Made by a program: the position numbers and the translations under genes. Shown here in pieces: positions 35,978 through 46,985 of a DNA stretch of 64,000 bases. The notes under the pieces were generated by a model, which ran no database searches, was not told the DNA's origin, and saw nothing but the letters and a program-made list of their open reading frames with translations. The stretch covers positions 310,001-374,000 of the forward strand of contig NZ_VTPZ01000001.1 of assembly GCF_008638305.1 (NCBI RefSeq), written 5' to 3'. Numbering within the stretch: position 1 is the stretch's first letter; every line of letters starts with the position of its first letter. This stretch comes from Pseudomonas profundi (lineage in GTDB: Bacteria; Pseudomonadota; Gammaproteobacteria; Pseudomonadales; Pseudomonadaceae).

Positions 35978-38629
35978 TCAGGCAAGGGATTTGCTGACTA
36001 CTTCATAGACATCGGGCGACAGATCCGGCTGGGCGAGAATTCGCGACAGCTCGGTTTTCATCAATTCCTGGCGCGTTGAATCGTACTTGCGCCACCGCGT
36101 CAAAGGCGTCAGCAGTCGCGAGGCAATCTGCGGATTCAGTTCGTTGAGAACAATGATCTGGTCAGCCAGGAAGCGATACCCCGCCCCGTCCTGGCGATGA
36201 AAATTAACCAGGTTCTGCGCCGCGAAACTGCCAATAAGGGCGCGCACCTTGTTCGGGTTACGCAGGGTAAAGGCCGGATGCTCCATCAACCCCTGCACGC
36301 GCTCCAACCCGCCGGGCAAGGTGCTTGCTGCCTGCACACCAAACCACTGATCCATCACCAGCGGATAACCGCTCCAGCGCTCGGCAAACTCGGCCAGGGC
36401 TGCTGCTTTCTGTTCCTGGTGGTGAGAGTTCACCAGGGCTGACAAGGCTGCCTGGCGATCAGTCATGTTATTGGCTTCAACAAATTGCCGAACACATGCT
36501 GAAAGCGCCTCGGCAGAGCCTTTTTGCATGAGGTAGCCCAGCAGTGTGTTTTTCAGACTGCGGCGCGCCACCGACGCGGCACCCGGACTGTAGGGCGCGC
36601 GATCATCCAAACGCTTGAATACCAACCAGATTTCCTCGTTCAAAGCGTTGGCCAGCTCGAAACGGACCCATTCACGAACATGGTGAATCGCGTCGATATC
36701 CGCTACCTCTGCCAGCTCCACGAGATAGGACTCGGTCGGCAGGCGGATAATCTCCGCCACCATCGCCGGATCCAGCGCTTCGTTGGTAAGCACGCTGCGA
36801 TAGACATCCAGCAGACGCTGGTCCAGCAGGAGCGGCCGACCCGCCTGGTGGATTTCAACCAGGCCCTGCAACACATCAACCGCAAGGCTCTGGGCGGCTT
36901 CCCAACGGTTGAAGCCGTCCGGATCATGTTTGGCCAGGAACACCCGGTCATCGCGGCTGTAGGGATAATGCATCTTCACCGGTGCAGAGAAATTGCGCAG
37001 CAGCGAGGGCAGCGGTTCGCCCGTCAGCCCTTCGAAGACAAAGGTCTGTTCCGGCTCGGTTACTGACAGCACCGTCTCGGTGCCACGTGGATCCTGTTCC
37101 CCAGCAAGCTTCAACGTCAGCTCGTTACCCTGCGCGTCCAGCAGCGCCATGCGCACCGGGATAACAAAAGGCGCCTTGTCTGGTTGCCCCGGGGTGGGCG
37201 GACAGCTCTGACTGAAGGTCAGAGTGAATGTGCCCGCTGCGCTGTCGTACGCGCTCCTGACTGCCAGACGTGGCGTCCCGCCCTGGCTGTACCAGCGCTT
37301 GAACTGCGTGAGGTCTACCTTGTTGGCGTCTTCCAACGCCTTGACGAAGTCATCGCAGGTAACGGCCTGGCCGTCATGCCGCTCGAAATACAGGTCGGTG
37401 CCCTTGCGGAAGCCCTCATCGCCCAGCAGCGTATGCAACATGCGCACGACTTCGGCACCCTTTTCGTACACGGTCAGGGTATAGAAATTGGAAATCTCGA
37501 TGAACGAATCCGGGCGTACCGGGTGCGCCATGGGGCCGGCATCTTCGGCAAACTGATTGGCGCGCAGGAAGGTCACGTCCTCGATACGCTTGACCGTGGC
37601 CGAGTTCATGTCAGCCGAGAACTGCGCGTCGCGGAAGACAGTGAAACCCTCTTTGAGTGACAGCTGGAACCAGTCCCGGCAGGTCACCCGATTGCCTGAC
37701 CAGTTATGGAAATACTCGTGCGCGACGACGGCTTCCACGCGCTGGAACGCCATATCGGTCGCGGTATCAGCATGGGCCAGGACGCAGCTGGAATTGAAGA
37801 TATTCAAGCCCTTGTTTTCCATCGCGCCCATATTGAAGTCGTTCACCGCCACGATCATGAAGATATCAAGATCGTATTCACGGCCATAGGCCTGCTCGTC
37901 CCAGCGCATGGAGCGCTTGAGGCTGTCCATGGCATGGTCACACTGGTCGCGGTTTTCCGCTTCAACGTAGATACGCAGATCTATTTCGCGGCCGCTCATG
38001 GTGGTGAAGCTGTCGCGGATCAGGCACAGATCGCCTGCCACCAGCGCAAACAGATAGGCAGGCTTGGGGAATGGATCTTCCCAGGTGATCCAGTGGCGTC
38101 CACCATCGTGTTCCCCCGAGGCGATGGGGTTGCCGTTGGACAGCAATACCGGAAATCCGCCGCGGTCAGCAATCACCGTGGTGGTGAACCGGCTCATGAC
38201 ATCCGGACGGTCCAGGTAACAGGTGATCTTGCGAAAGCCCTCCGCCTCACACTGGGTGCAGAACATATCGCCGGACTGATAGAGCCCTTCCAGCGCGGTG
38301 TTCTCCCGCGGGTGAATACGCGTGGTGATGGCCAGCTCGAACTGTGCATGGGCAGGTTGCAGCGTCAGATTGTCCGCGCTCAGCTGGTACGCCTCTGCGG
38401 TCAGCTGCTGATCATCGATCGCGACGGAAACCAGCTCAAGCTCCTGACCGTCCAGCACCAGCTGCGGCAGGGTTGCCGATTGCTTGCCGTCGTTAACGCG
38501 CATCGCCAGGCGGCTGTGAACCAACGCATGATCATCGAACAGCTCGAAGGTCAGATGGGTTTCATCTATCCAGTAGTCGGGCTGTTGATAATCCTTGAGA
38601 TAGATTGTCTTCGGTTGTTCGGTGCGCAT
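35978..38629 (-). CDS. pepN: Aminopeptidase N (M1 family)
   Basis: 883 residues, cytoplasmic zinc aminopeptidase. The exopeptidase motif GAMEN is at 268-272 and the zinc site H304-E-Y-F-H308 with Glu327 (SLKEGFT). The DUF3458-type Ig-like and C-terminal helical domains typical of the bacterial PepN subfamily follow. It removes N-terminal residues from peptides in protein turnover. AGGA lies 8 bases before the ATG at 38629. It is 10 bases downstream of the DUF2797 gene, so the yeaC-DUF2797-pepN set is likely one transcript. Confidence 0.96.
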   Translation of the reverse strand: MRTEQPKTIYLKDYQQPDYWIDETHLTFELFDDHALVHSRLAMRVNDGKQSATLPQLVLDGQELELVSVAIDDQQLTAEAYQLSADNLTLQPAHAQFELAITTRIHPRENTALEGLYQSGDMFCTQCEAEGFRKITCYLDRPDVMSRFTTTVIADRGGFPVLLSNGNPIASGEHDGGRHWITWEDPFPKPAYLFALVAGDLCLIRDSFTTMSGREIDLRIYVEAENRDQCDHAMDSLKRSMRWDEQAYGREYDLDIFMIVAVNDFNMGAMENKGLNIFNSSCVLAHADTATDMAFQRVEAVVAHEYFHNWSGNRVTCRDWFQLSLKEGFTVFRDAQFSADMNSATVKRIEDVTFLRANQFAEDAGPMAHPVRPDSFIEISNFYTLTVYEKGAEVVRMLHTLLGDEGFRKGTDLYFERHDGQAVTCDDFVKALEDANKVDLTQFKRWYSQGGTPRLAVRSAYDSAAGTFTLTFSQSCPPTPGQPDKAPFVIPVRMALLDAQGNELTLKLAGEQDPRGTETVLSVTEPEQTFVFEGLTGEPLPSLLRNFSAPVKMHYPYSRDDRVFLAKHDPDGFNRWEAAQSLAVDVLQGLVEIHQAGRPLLLDQRLLDVYRSVLTNEALDPAMVAEIIRLPTESYLVELAEVADIDAIHHVREWVRFELANALNEEIWLVFKRLDDRAPYSPGAASVARRSLKNTLLGYLMQKGSAEALSACVRQFVEANNMTDRQAALSALVNSHHQEQKAAALAEFAERWSGYPLVMDQWFGVQAASTLPGGLERVQGLMEHPAFTLRNPNKVRALIGSFAAQNLVNFHRQDGAGYRFLADQIIVLNELNPQIASRLLTPLTRWRKYDSTRQELMKTELSRILAQPDLSPDVYEVVSKSLA

Positions 38630-38639
38630 GCGTCTGTCC

Positions 38640-39485
38640 TCAATGAACCGAGAAGGCCATATTGTAGCTGGTGTATTTGCGAATATTGATGACCGCGGTA
38701 TCGAGCAAAAGATACTGTCCCTTGATACCCAACAGCGTCCCTTCCAGTACCGGCTCCTTGTCGAGATTAGCCGACTTGGGCTTTTCTACGTACTCGAGCA
38801 CTGGATAGCGGATTTCCAGCTCCTGCGCGTCATCCAGCGGCTGAAATGCCTGCAGTCCATAGCGCGAATGCAACGCGTCGATGCCCTCCCTTGCGCCTTC
38901 GAGCAAGGTGTCACGCAGCGTCCTGAGGTTCATCGGCTCCGGCTCGCCACGCAGCAGTTTGCGCCAGTTGGTCTTATCAGCGACCTGCTTGCGCAATAGA
39001 TCTTCAAGCAGCCCCGAATGCTGCCGGGCCGATACGTGCATGATGGGCAAACCCTGGCTAGCGCCCTGATCGATCCAGCGCGTCGGTAACTGCGTCGCGC
39101 GCGTAATGCCCACCTTGGCACCGGACGAATTGGCCAGGTACACGATGTGATCGGTCATGCAGAACTGCTCGCCCCACGCCGGGTCGCGACAGGTGCCCAG
39201 CTCGTAATGGCACCGCTCGGGACTCATGATGCACAGATCGCATTGCGGCAGCTTGGTAAAGCAGGGGTAGCAATAACCCTGGCTGTAGCTTTTTTTGGTT
39301 CGGCGGGCGCAGTGCAGGCAATGAATATCGCCCAGCGCCTGAAGCCGAATCGATTTACCCAGCAGCTCGTTAAGCGGCAGCTTCTGTTCACCGATGGGCA
39401 ACTGATAATCGACTGTCGCGGCATGACTATCGTCGAGCACGCCCAGCATCTTCTTGACTGAGCCTTCGGCTGACAAAAACGACAT
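38640..39485 (-). CDS. DUF2797 protein (Cys-rich, GIY-YIG-like motif)
   Basis: 281 residues. Six cysteines in a treble-clef-like pattern (C56/C59, C72/C75, C82/C85) suggest a bound metal. After them, HIVYLANSSGAKVGITRATQLPTRWIDQGA (about 113-142) resembles the start of GIY-YIG-type domains (a Y-L/V-x10-KVGIT pattern), though the usual catalytic Glu is not obvious. A beta-rich C-terminus follows. Function unknown. Its start codon shares one base with the yeaC stop (TGATG), so translation is coupled. In Pseudomonas it is regularly found next to pepN. Confidence 0.8.
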   Translation of the reverse strand: MSFLSAEGSVKKMLGVLDDSHAATVDYQLPIGEQKLPLNELLGKSIRLQALGDIHCLHCARRTKKSYSQGYCYPCFTKLPQCDLCIMSPERCHYELGTCRDPAWGEQFCMTDHIVYLANSSGAKVGITRATQLPTRWIDQGASQGLPIMHVSARQHSGLLEDLLRKQVADKTNWRKLLRGEPEPMNLRTLRDTLLEGAREGIDALHSRYGLQAFQPLDDAQELEIRYPVLEYVEKPKSANLDKEPVLEGTLLGIKGQYLLLDTAVINIRKYTSYNMAFSVH

Positions 39486-39757
39486 CAGTGCAAGGTGTCC
39501 GAAGCATTGACGAACATCGACCCAGGTACTGTTTTCTGCTCGGTTTTCTGCGATTTGCAGGTTTGAGCCATGTAACCGGTGCGTTCCTCTTCAGGCAGGT
39601 TCTCCTGCTCCCAGGCAATCATCGCCTGCATGCACAACTCTTTCTGCTCCTGGGTCAGCTTGCGGCCATCCGGCCACTTGCCGATCTCCACTGCCAGCTT
39701 GAGACTGGCGTAGACGTCCGGCGTAACCGTGCGCAACATTTCAAGGAAGTCGTTCAT
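39485..39757 (-). CDS. yeaC: YeaC family protein (DUF1315)
   Basis: 90 residues, beginning MNDFLEMLRTVTPDVYASLKLAVEIGKWPDG and continuing KLTQEQKELCMQAMIAWE, which matches the DUF1315/YeaC family across its conserved core. No catalytic residues are evident; the tail (TCKSQKTEQKTVPGSMFVNASDTLH) is variable. Function unknown. Single-base overlap with the downstream DUF2797 gene. It is the likely first gene of the yeaC-DUF2797-pepN transcript, with no gene in the 179 bases upstream. Confidence 0.85.
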   Translation of the reverse strand: MNDFLEMLRTVTPDVYASLKLAVEIGKWPDGRKLTQEQKELCMQAMIAWEQENLPEEERTGYMAQTCKSQKTEQKTVPGSMFVNASDTLH

Positions 39758-39936
39758 TTTGCCTCCGCGGGACAGATTTCAGAACCCAACAAAACCGGCA
39801 GACCAGGGCAAGACACAACCGGGCGACATTAGAGTATTTACCGACGGTAAATAGCCGATGTGCCGGCGTCTATGCACCCTGCCTTGCTGTACTGGTTTCA
39901 GTGGGTCGATGATTCAAAGCGCGTATTGTACGCTGT

Positions 39937-40761
39937 TCAGCGGAATCGCTGCAGCGCTCCGACAACCGCGCCAACCAGGCAGCCGGTGACCAGACCGCCG
40001 ACATGGGCTGCATTGGCGATAGCACCGAAGCCCAGCATGCTGATCAAGCCGGAAACCCCCAGCGCCAGCCATGCCAGCATCAGCACCACGACACCGCGGG
40101 GCAGATCGAAATGCACGCTTGGGGCGATCAACTGATGCAGCCAGCAGTAACCGAGTAAACCGTACACAACGCCGGACATACCGCCGAACAATGCGTTACC
40201 GCTTGTCATCCACTGGGCAAAGTTCGAGGTCAGCGCAAAGAGTACGCTCAATCCAAACAACCACATGCCACCGGAGCGAATCTCTATTCGACGGCCCAGT
40301 TCCCAGAACCACAGCGCGTTGAACGCCAGATGCATGATGCTGAAGTGCAGCAACGCCGGCGTGACCAACCGCCACCACTGGCTCATGTCGATCTCGGTCG
40401 CCAGATAACCATCGGCAGCCAACGGCGTGAAAGTGAAGTGTACGATCGCCTCAGGCCGGCTACCCAGCCCGGTGAGCAGGGCGACCATACCGGTGAGAAT
40501 CAGCACGGCCAGCGTCACCGGTATCAACCGCGCGCGCGCCTGCCAGCCCGGCGCCTGCTTCGCAGCAGGTTCGCCTTCAACAATATCCGGTACGCCTTCC
40601 TGATATAGCTGCTGGACGACCTGGCCATCGTTTTCATCAAGCGTCCAGACGACCTGTCGACCGCCCTCCTCGGTGATGCGATGCACCACACCACGGCTAC
40701 GGAGAAAACGGGCCAGCTTGCTCAGATCCTCATCAAGCGGACGATTCATTGCTCGGTACAT
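39937..40761 (-). CDS. glpG: Rhomboid intramembrane serine protease (GlpG-like)
   Basis: 274 residues. The N-terminal cytoplasmic domain (about 1-70, LARFLRSRGVVHRITEEGGRQVVW) is like that of GlpG, followed by six helices. The oxyanion residues are in HLAFNALWFWELG (His144, Asn148), the nucleophile is Ser196 in FGGMSGVVYG and the base His253 in NAAHVGGLVTG. It cleaves membrane proteins within the bilayer. The ATG at 40761 has AGAGG 5 bases upstream; the second ATG at 40749 is less well placed. It lies 27 bases downstream of the phosphoesterase gene on the same strand. Confidence 0.92.
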   Translation of the reverse strand: MYRAMNRPLDEDLSKLARFLRSRGVVHRITEEGGRQVVWTLDENDGQVVQQLYQEGVPDIVEGEPAAKQAPGWQARARLIPVTLAVLILTGMVALLTGLGSRPEAIVHFTFTPLAADGYLATEIDMSQWWRLVTPALLHFSIMHLAFNALWFWELGRRIEIRSGGMWLFGLSVLFALTSNFAQWMTSGNALFGGMSGVVYGLLGYCWLHQLIAPSVHFDLPRGVVVLMLAWLALGVSGLISMLGFGAIANAAHVGGLVTGCLVGAVVGALQRFR

Positions 40762-40788
40762 CTTGACCTCTCGCCGGTCGGGTTGACC

Positions 40789-41763
40789 CTATGCCAAGCG
40801 CGGCACGTCGACCCAGACAAATTTATCCCGCTCGAGACGTTCTTCACCGTCCCATCGATAGGCGACCAGTTTACCGAATTTGACTGCGCTGTAGTCGAGG
40901 CAGGCCAGGTTTGGCCTGATCGGATGGGGCTTTCCTTGTTGCCAATAATGTCCGACGAAGAGGATGGGCTCATCCTTGCCGTATACCAGCAGCTCGGCCT
41001 TCTGGTCCGGAGTCAGCGGGCGAGCAGCAATGTGCTCGGGCAAGGGGTCCGGCTGAAACTGCACATCACCGTAGGTCTGCGGATCTTCTTCCCAGAACTT
41101 GGTGCGGAAAAACTGGCGGGTAAAACCATCCTTGCCGGTCATGGTCAGCCCGTGCGGTAGCGGCATGCCCGTACCGCGCAGCAGCCGATCCTGTACCTGG
41201 CACGCGAACGTTCCCGGATCGACTGAGGCCTGCAAAAATTCCCGATCCAGGCAGCCGCCCGGATACTGCGCCTCAAAGGTATCAATCAGTCCCTGATCCC
41301 AGCATGCATGAACCATGCGGAATGCACCCATATCCAGAAACAGCGGCAGGCGGAAGAACCAGTCCAGGAAATAGCGCCACTCATCCGGGTAGGCCGCGAA
41401 CTGCTCCAGCGTATCCTGGATCTGCCGCAGCTGGCGGTCGGTGTGCTCGCGCACGTAACGCTTGCCGCTACCGGGCGCTGCGGGGGTCGTCCAGCCCAGT
41501 GCATTGAATTCGTGATTGCCCATGATGCAGCGCGCACTGCCCGCCTGGACCATATCGTGGACCAGGTGCAGCGCTTCACGGATACGGGGGCCACGATCGA
41601 TGATATCGCCCAGAAACAAGGCCTGCCGGCGTGGATGGCGCCAGATACCCTGTTGCAGCTTGTAGCCCATTTGCTCCAGCAACCGCGCCAGCGTTCGGGC
41701 ACAGCCGTGAATATCCCCGATGATGTCGTAGCCCGAATGCTCGGCCGGTGCGTGCATGCTCAT
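40789..41763 (-). CDS. Calcineurin-like metallophosphoesterase
   Basis: 324 residues with the dinuclear-metal phosphoesterase motifs GDIHG (16-20), GDIIDRG (52-58) and GNHE (82-85), and a C-terminal His in FVGHYW. The spacing is that of PPP-type/ApaH-like enzymes. Substrate unknown (phosphoprotein or dinucleotide are possible). The ATG overlaps the nadK stop (ATGA), so it is translationally coupled to nadK; the pairing is conserved in Pseudomonas as I recall, which might point to a nucleotide-related substrate, but that is inference. Confidence 0.88.
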   Translation of the reverse strand: MSMHAPAEHSGYDIIGDIHGCARTLARLLEQMGYKLQQGIWRHPRRQALFLGDIIDRGPRIREALHLVHDMVQAGSARCIMGNHEFNALGWTTPAAPGSGKRYVREHTDRQLRQIQDTLEQFAAYPDEWRYFLDWFFRLPLFLDMGAFRMVHACWDQGLIDTFEAQYPGGCLDREFLQASVDPGTFACQVQDRLLRGTGMPLPHGLTMTGKDGFTRQFFRTKFWEEDPQTYGDVQFQPDPLPEHIAARPLTPDQKAELLVYGKDEPILFVGHYWQQGKPHPIRPNLACLDYSAVKFGKLVAYRWDGEERLERDKFVWVDVPRLA

Positions 41764-42644
41764 CGCTCCGTCAGCCGGCTCGACCAGCCCAGCTTCTCCC
41801 GGCAGATGGCGTAGAAGTTATGATCCAGCGGGTGAATCAATCGCAGCTTCTGCGGCTTCTTGCGGATATAGATGGTGTCCCCCGGCGCACAGGCAATTTG
41901 CACCTGACCATCGCAGCTGACCTGCGGATAGATTCCGTTTTGCGACGAGATGATGATTTTAAGCTCGCTGTTGCCGTCCACCACGATGGGGCGGCTGGAC
42001 AGCGTGTGCGGGAACATCGGCACCAACACGACCGCGTCCAGCTTGGGATGCATGATCGGCCCCCCGGCCGACAGCGCGTAGGCGGTGGAGCCGGTCGGCG
42101 TGGCGACGATAAGACCATCGGACTTCTGGCTGTAGACGAACTGGCCATCGATATACAGTTCGAATTCGATCATCCGGGCGGATTTCCCGGGATGCAGCAC
42201 CACGTCATTCAACGCCTCGCTGGTGCCCAGCTGTTCATCCCCGCGGCGCACAAAGGCATCGAGCAGGAAGCGATTCTCGACCATATAACGCCCGGCCAGC
42301 ACTTCACCCACGCGGCTTTCGAGTTCGTCAGGCGAGATATCGGTGAGGAAGCCCAGACCGCCGCGGTTAACCCCGAGTACCGGCACGTTATAGCGGCAGA
42401 GTGCGCGCGCGGCGCCCAACAGGCTGCCGTCGCCACCCACTACGATAACCAGATCACAGATCTCGCCCATCATCTTGCGGGAACAGACCTGCAGCTGGTG
42501 ACCCGGCAACAGGTCCGCCACGGCATCTTCGAGGATCACGCTATGGCCGCTATCGAGCAGAAACCGCTTGAGACGTTTGAGGGTATCCACGACCCGACCG
42601 CTGCCGAGACGTCCGATCAACCCGATATTGCGGAATTGCTCCAT
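41760..42644 (-). CDS. nadK: NAD kinase
   Basis: 294 residues. The family motifs are GGDGSLLGAAR (70-80), GVNRGGLGFLTD (about 91-102), NDVVLHPG (about 145-152) and TPTGSTAYALSAGGP (about 182-196). It phosphorylates NAD to NADP. Full length and intact. Divergent from the DUF1853 gene with 117 bp between starts; the metallophosphoesterase gene overlaps its stop by 4 bases. Confidence 0.96.
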   Translation of the reverse strand: MEQFRNIGLIGRLGSGRVVDTLKRLKRFLLDSGHSVILEDAVADLLPGHQLQVCSRKMMGEICDLVIVVGGDGSLLGAARALCRYNVPVLGVNRGGLGFLTDISPDELESRVGEVLAGRYMVENRFLLDAFVRRGDEQLGTSEALNDVVLHPGKSARMIEFELYIDGQFVYSQKSDGLIVATPTGSTAYALSAGGPIMHPKLDAVVLVPMFPHTLSSRPIVVDGNSELKIIISSQNGIYPQVSCDGQVQIACAPGDTIYIRKKPQKLRLIHPLDHNFYAICREKLGWSSRLTER

Positions 42645-42761
42645 GCCACTCTCTCTATATCAACTTGTAGGATTAGCGGGCGTGGCTGACACTGCCCGGT
42701 ACCCCTGGATTATCCGCAGCCGGCTCGACGCTGGCAAACGAGACGACTAACGAGACGACTG

Positions 42762-43706
42762 ATGCCTGACCTCTTTTCCCATCCCCAGGTACGTGATCTT
42801 GCCTGGGTTGCCTGCTCGGGATCACTGCTCGAGCCGGGCATCTTGCCGCTACGCGACCCTCTGGCCGGGTCAGCCTGGCGACACGATCCGGAATTGCTAC
42901 TCTACAGGCTTAAACAACTCGACGCGGACCCGGTTCCCTTGCAGCAGCTGATTCCGGTATCGCGTGACTTGCGTCTGGGGAATTATTACGAGCGGCTCTG
43001 GCAGGCGCTCCTGCATCTGGCACCGGACGTCCGGATACTGGCGCACAATGTTGCGCTGCGGGACAACGGGCACACTCTTGGCGAGCTGGATCTATTGATA
43101 GAAGATCCAGCCGGAGCGGTTGTTCATCTGGAACTCGCGGTCAAGTTCTATCTTGGCATGCCGGAGCAACTTTCAGGGCTGAAACCCCCGGATTCAGTTG
43201 AGCGAGCAACCGTTGCCTGCTCCAGCCCGCACTGCACATGGCGAGGCCCCGATCCGCGCGACACCTTGCATGACAAAGTCAGCCGGCTACGTGATCATCA
43301 ACTCAAACTCACCGACTATCTGCATCTGGCCGCCACTCCCCTGCCACGTCCCGATCTGTCTGGCGCCTGGCTCCAGGGCGTATTGTTCGGGCCGCACGAC
43401 ACCGCTATCCCTGCTGTCGACAGTTACCCGGCCGCGGCGAAACACCAGTGGTGCAGACAATCAGGGCTGCGGAATATCCAAGGCAAGCATTGGCTGGTTA
43501 TGCCGCATAAGCAATGGCTGATGCCGCCACCCGCCGGGCGCGAGCGGATCAGAACGGGCGAGGAAATCCTGGAGATGCTGGAGACGCAGCAATGGCATCC
43601 GAACCGGGCGTTGATGCTGGTGCGCTGTGATGACGTAGTGAAATATCGAGCCATGAGCGCTCAGCGGCTCATCTGTATGCCGGATAGCTGGCCCGACCTG
43701 GGCTAA
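42762..43706 (+). CDS. DUF1853 family protein
   Basis: 314 residues, starting MPDLFSHPQVRDLAWVACS and containing DVRILAHNVALRDNGHTLGELDLLIEDP...VVHLELAVKFYLG (about 88-134). The G-E-L-D-x-L and E-x-x-V-K residues resemble a PD-(D/E)XK nuclease core (D-(x)n-E-x-K), and DUF1853 has been linked to that fold; activity is unproven. No membrane segment. The ribosome binding site is weak and lies in a perfect 12-bp tandem duplication (42737-42760) that abuts the start. Divergent from nadK. Confidence 0.82.
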   Translation: MPDLFSHPQVRDLAWVACSGSLLEPGILPLRDPLAGSAWRHDPELLLYRLKQLDADPVPLQQLIPVSRDLRLGNYYERLWQALLHLAPDVRILAHNVALRDNGHTLGELDLLIEDPAGAVVHLELAVKFYLGMPEQLSGLKPPDSVERATVACSSPHCTWRGPDPRDTLHDKVSRLRDHQLKLTDYLHLAATPLPRPDLSGAWLQGVLFGPHDTAIPAVDSYPAAAKHQWCRQSGLRNIQGKHWLVMPHKQWLMPPPAGRERIRTGEEILEMLETQQWHPNRALMLVRCDDVVKYRAMSAQRLICMPDSWPDLG

Positions 43707-43727
43707 TCCTGGCCCGACCTGACCGAA

Positions 43728-44594
43728 TCAGTCGATCGAGGTGCGGTTCTGCGCCTTGGCGAGTTCGCGGCGTAACGACGCGTTGATCTTCTGCTGGCTT
43801 GCCAGCTCATTCTTGATATCGATCATCTCGCCGCGAATCAGATTGAGGTGATCAGTGTGATCCTGACGGAGCTGATCCAGGTCAGCCAGACGGCGGTTTT
43901 CTGCCTGTTTCAGGCGTTCCTGAAGCGTCAATATCTGGCGCGTGTAGAGTGCGATCTTGTTCAGATGCTCATCGCGCTCACGTTGCGCCTGATCTTCAAT
44001 GGTCTGCGCTGCCGCAACTGGCTGCGACGCTGATTCGCCTCGGGGTTCTGTTTCGGATTCGCTGATACCGCGGGAGTCATCGTACCAGGCGTCTTCGGCT
44101 GCAACGCGCAAGCGCTCGGCCGGTATCGGGGTGTAAGCCTCTTCATCGTCGCCGATGATGCCCAGGGCGTTGCGGTTGACAGCTTCCTTGATCAGAGCGA
44201 GATCTGCGCGGCCGTTACGCTGGCCGGGCTTCCACATGTTTTCACGGTACTCCGGCGATGTGGTAAAACCAAGGCAAGCCAGCCGAATCGGCCCGCCGCC
44301 CATATCAGGGCCGCGACCGGCCTTTTCGGCCAGCTGGCGTAGTGGCATATTCCATAGACGGTTGACGTAACCGTCCATGTCAAAATCCATGGTGAAGAAC
44401 ACCGCTGCGCGAACCTGCAGACGGTTATTGATCTGCAGAAACACGGCTTCGATTGTTTCGTCAGCGAATTCCGGCGTGGCTACCAGCCCATCAAGCAGCG
44501 CCTCGAACTCGGTATAAAGCACTTCCTTGCATACGCCACGCTCCGAAAAAAACATTACCGCTTCTGTCAGTAATGACTTTGGTGCTGTGCTCAT
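43728..44594 (-). CDS. Conserved hypothetical protein with C-terminal coiled coil
   Basis: 288 residues. The N-terminal part (about 1-180) is a folded domain with no assignment I can make (opens MSTAPKSLLTEAVMFFSERGVCKEV). A charged linker (about 190-215) follows, then a heptad coiled coil (about 215-285: HLNKIALYTRQILTLQERLKQAENRRLADLDQ...). No signal peptide or membrane helix. The start at 44594 has GGAG 8 bases upstream. It sits in the same place (between DUF1853 and fadH) in PAO1, so it is a conserved Pseudomonas gene of unknown function. Confidence 0.75.
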   Translation of the reverse strand: MSTAPKSLLTEAVMFFSERGVCKEVLYTEFEALLDGLVATPEFADETIEAVFLQINNRLQVRAAVFFTMDFDMDGYVNRLWNMPLRQLAEKAGRGPDMGGGPIRLACLGFTTSPEYRENMWKPGQRNGRADLALIKEAVNRNALGIIGDDEEAYTPIPAERLRVAAEDAWYDDSRGISESETEPRGESASQPVAAAQTIEDQAQRERDEHLNKIALYTRQILTLQERLKQAENRRLADLDQLRQDHTDHLNLIRGEMIDIKNELASQQKINASLRRELAKAQNRTSID

Positions 44595-44778
44595 CAATCG
44601 CTCTCCGCCGGATCCCTTCAGCAAATATGCATTCCCGCATGCAGTCTTCAGATGCAACCCAGTATCGCCCAACTTTGTCTTGTGGGGTTACTGAATGCCT
44701 CCGCCGGTCACAGTTTAAATGACGTGACCGACGGCTGTATGTGATCAGGTTGGCAGGGATCTGCGACGTACGGCTGAC

Positions 44779-46929
<2,151 letters not shown>

Positions 46930-46938
46930 TTACCGCAA

Positions 46939-46967
46939 GTGACATATTCATCACCGTTTCTTACAAT
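46939..46967 (+). promoter_or_regulatory. Sigma70-like promoter for the AraC-type gene
   Basis: GTGACA (46939-46944), 17-bp spacer, TACAAT (46962-46967). Transcription would start near 46974, about 12 bases before the first ATG, giving a very short leader. Confidence 0.55.
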
Positions 46968-46985
46968 CCGTTTTTTCGGGATGAA

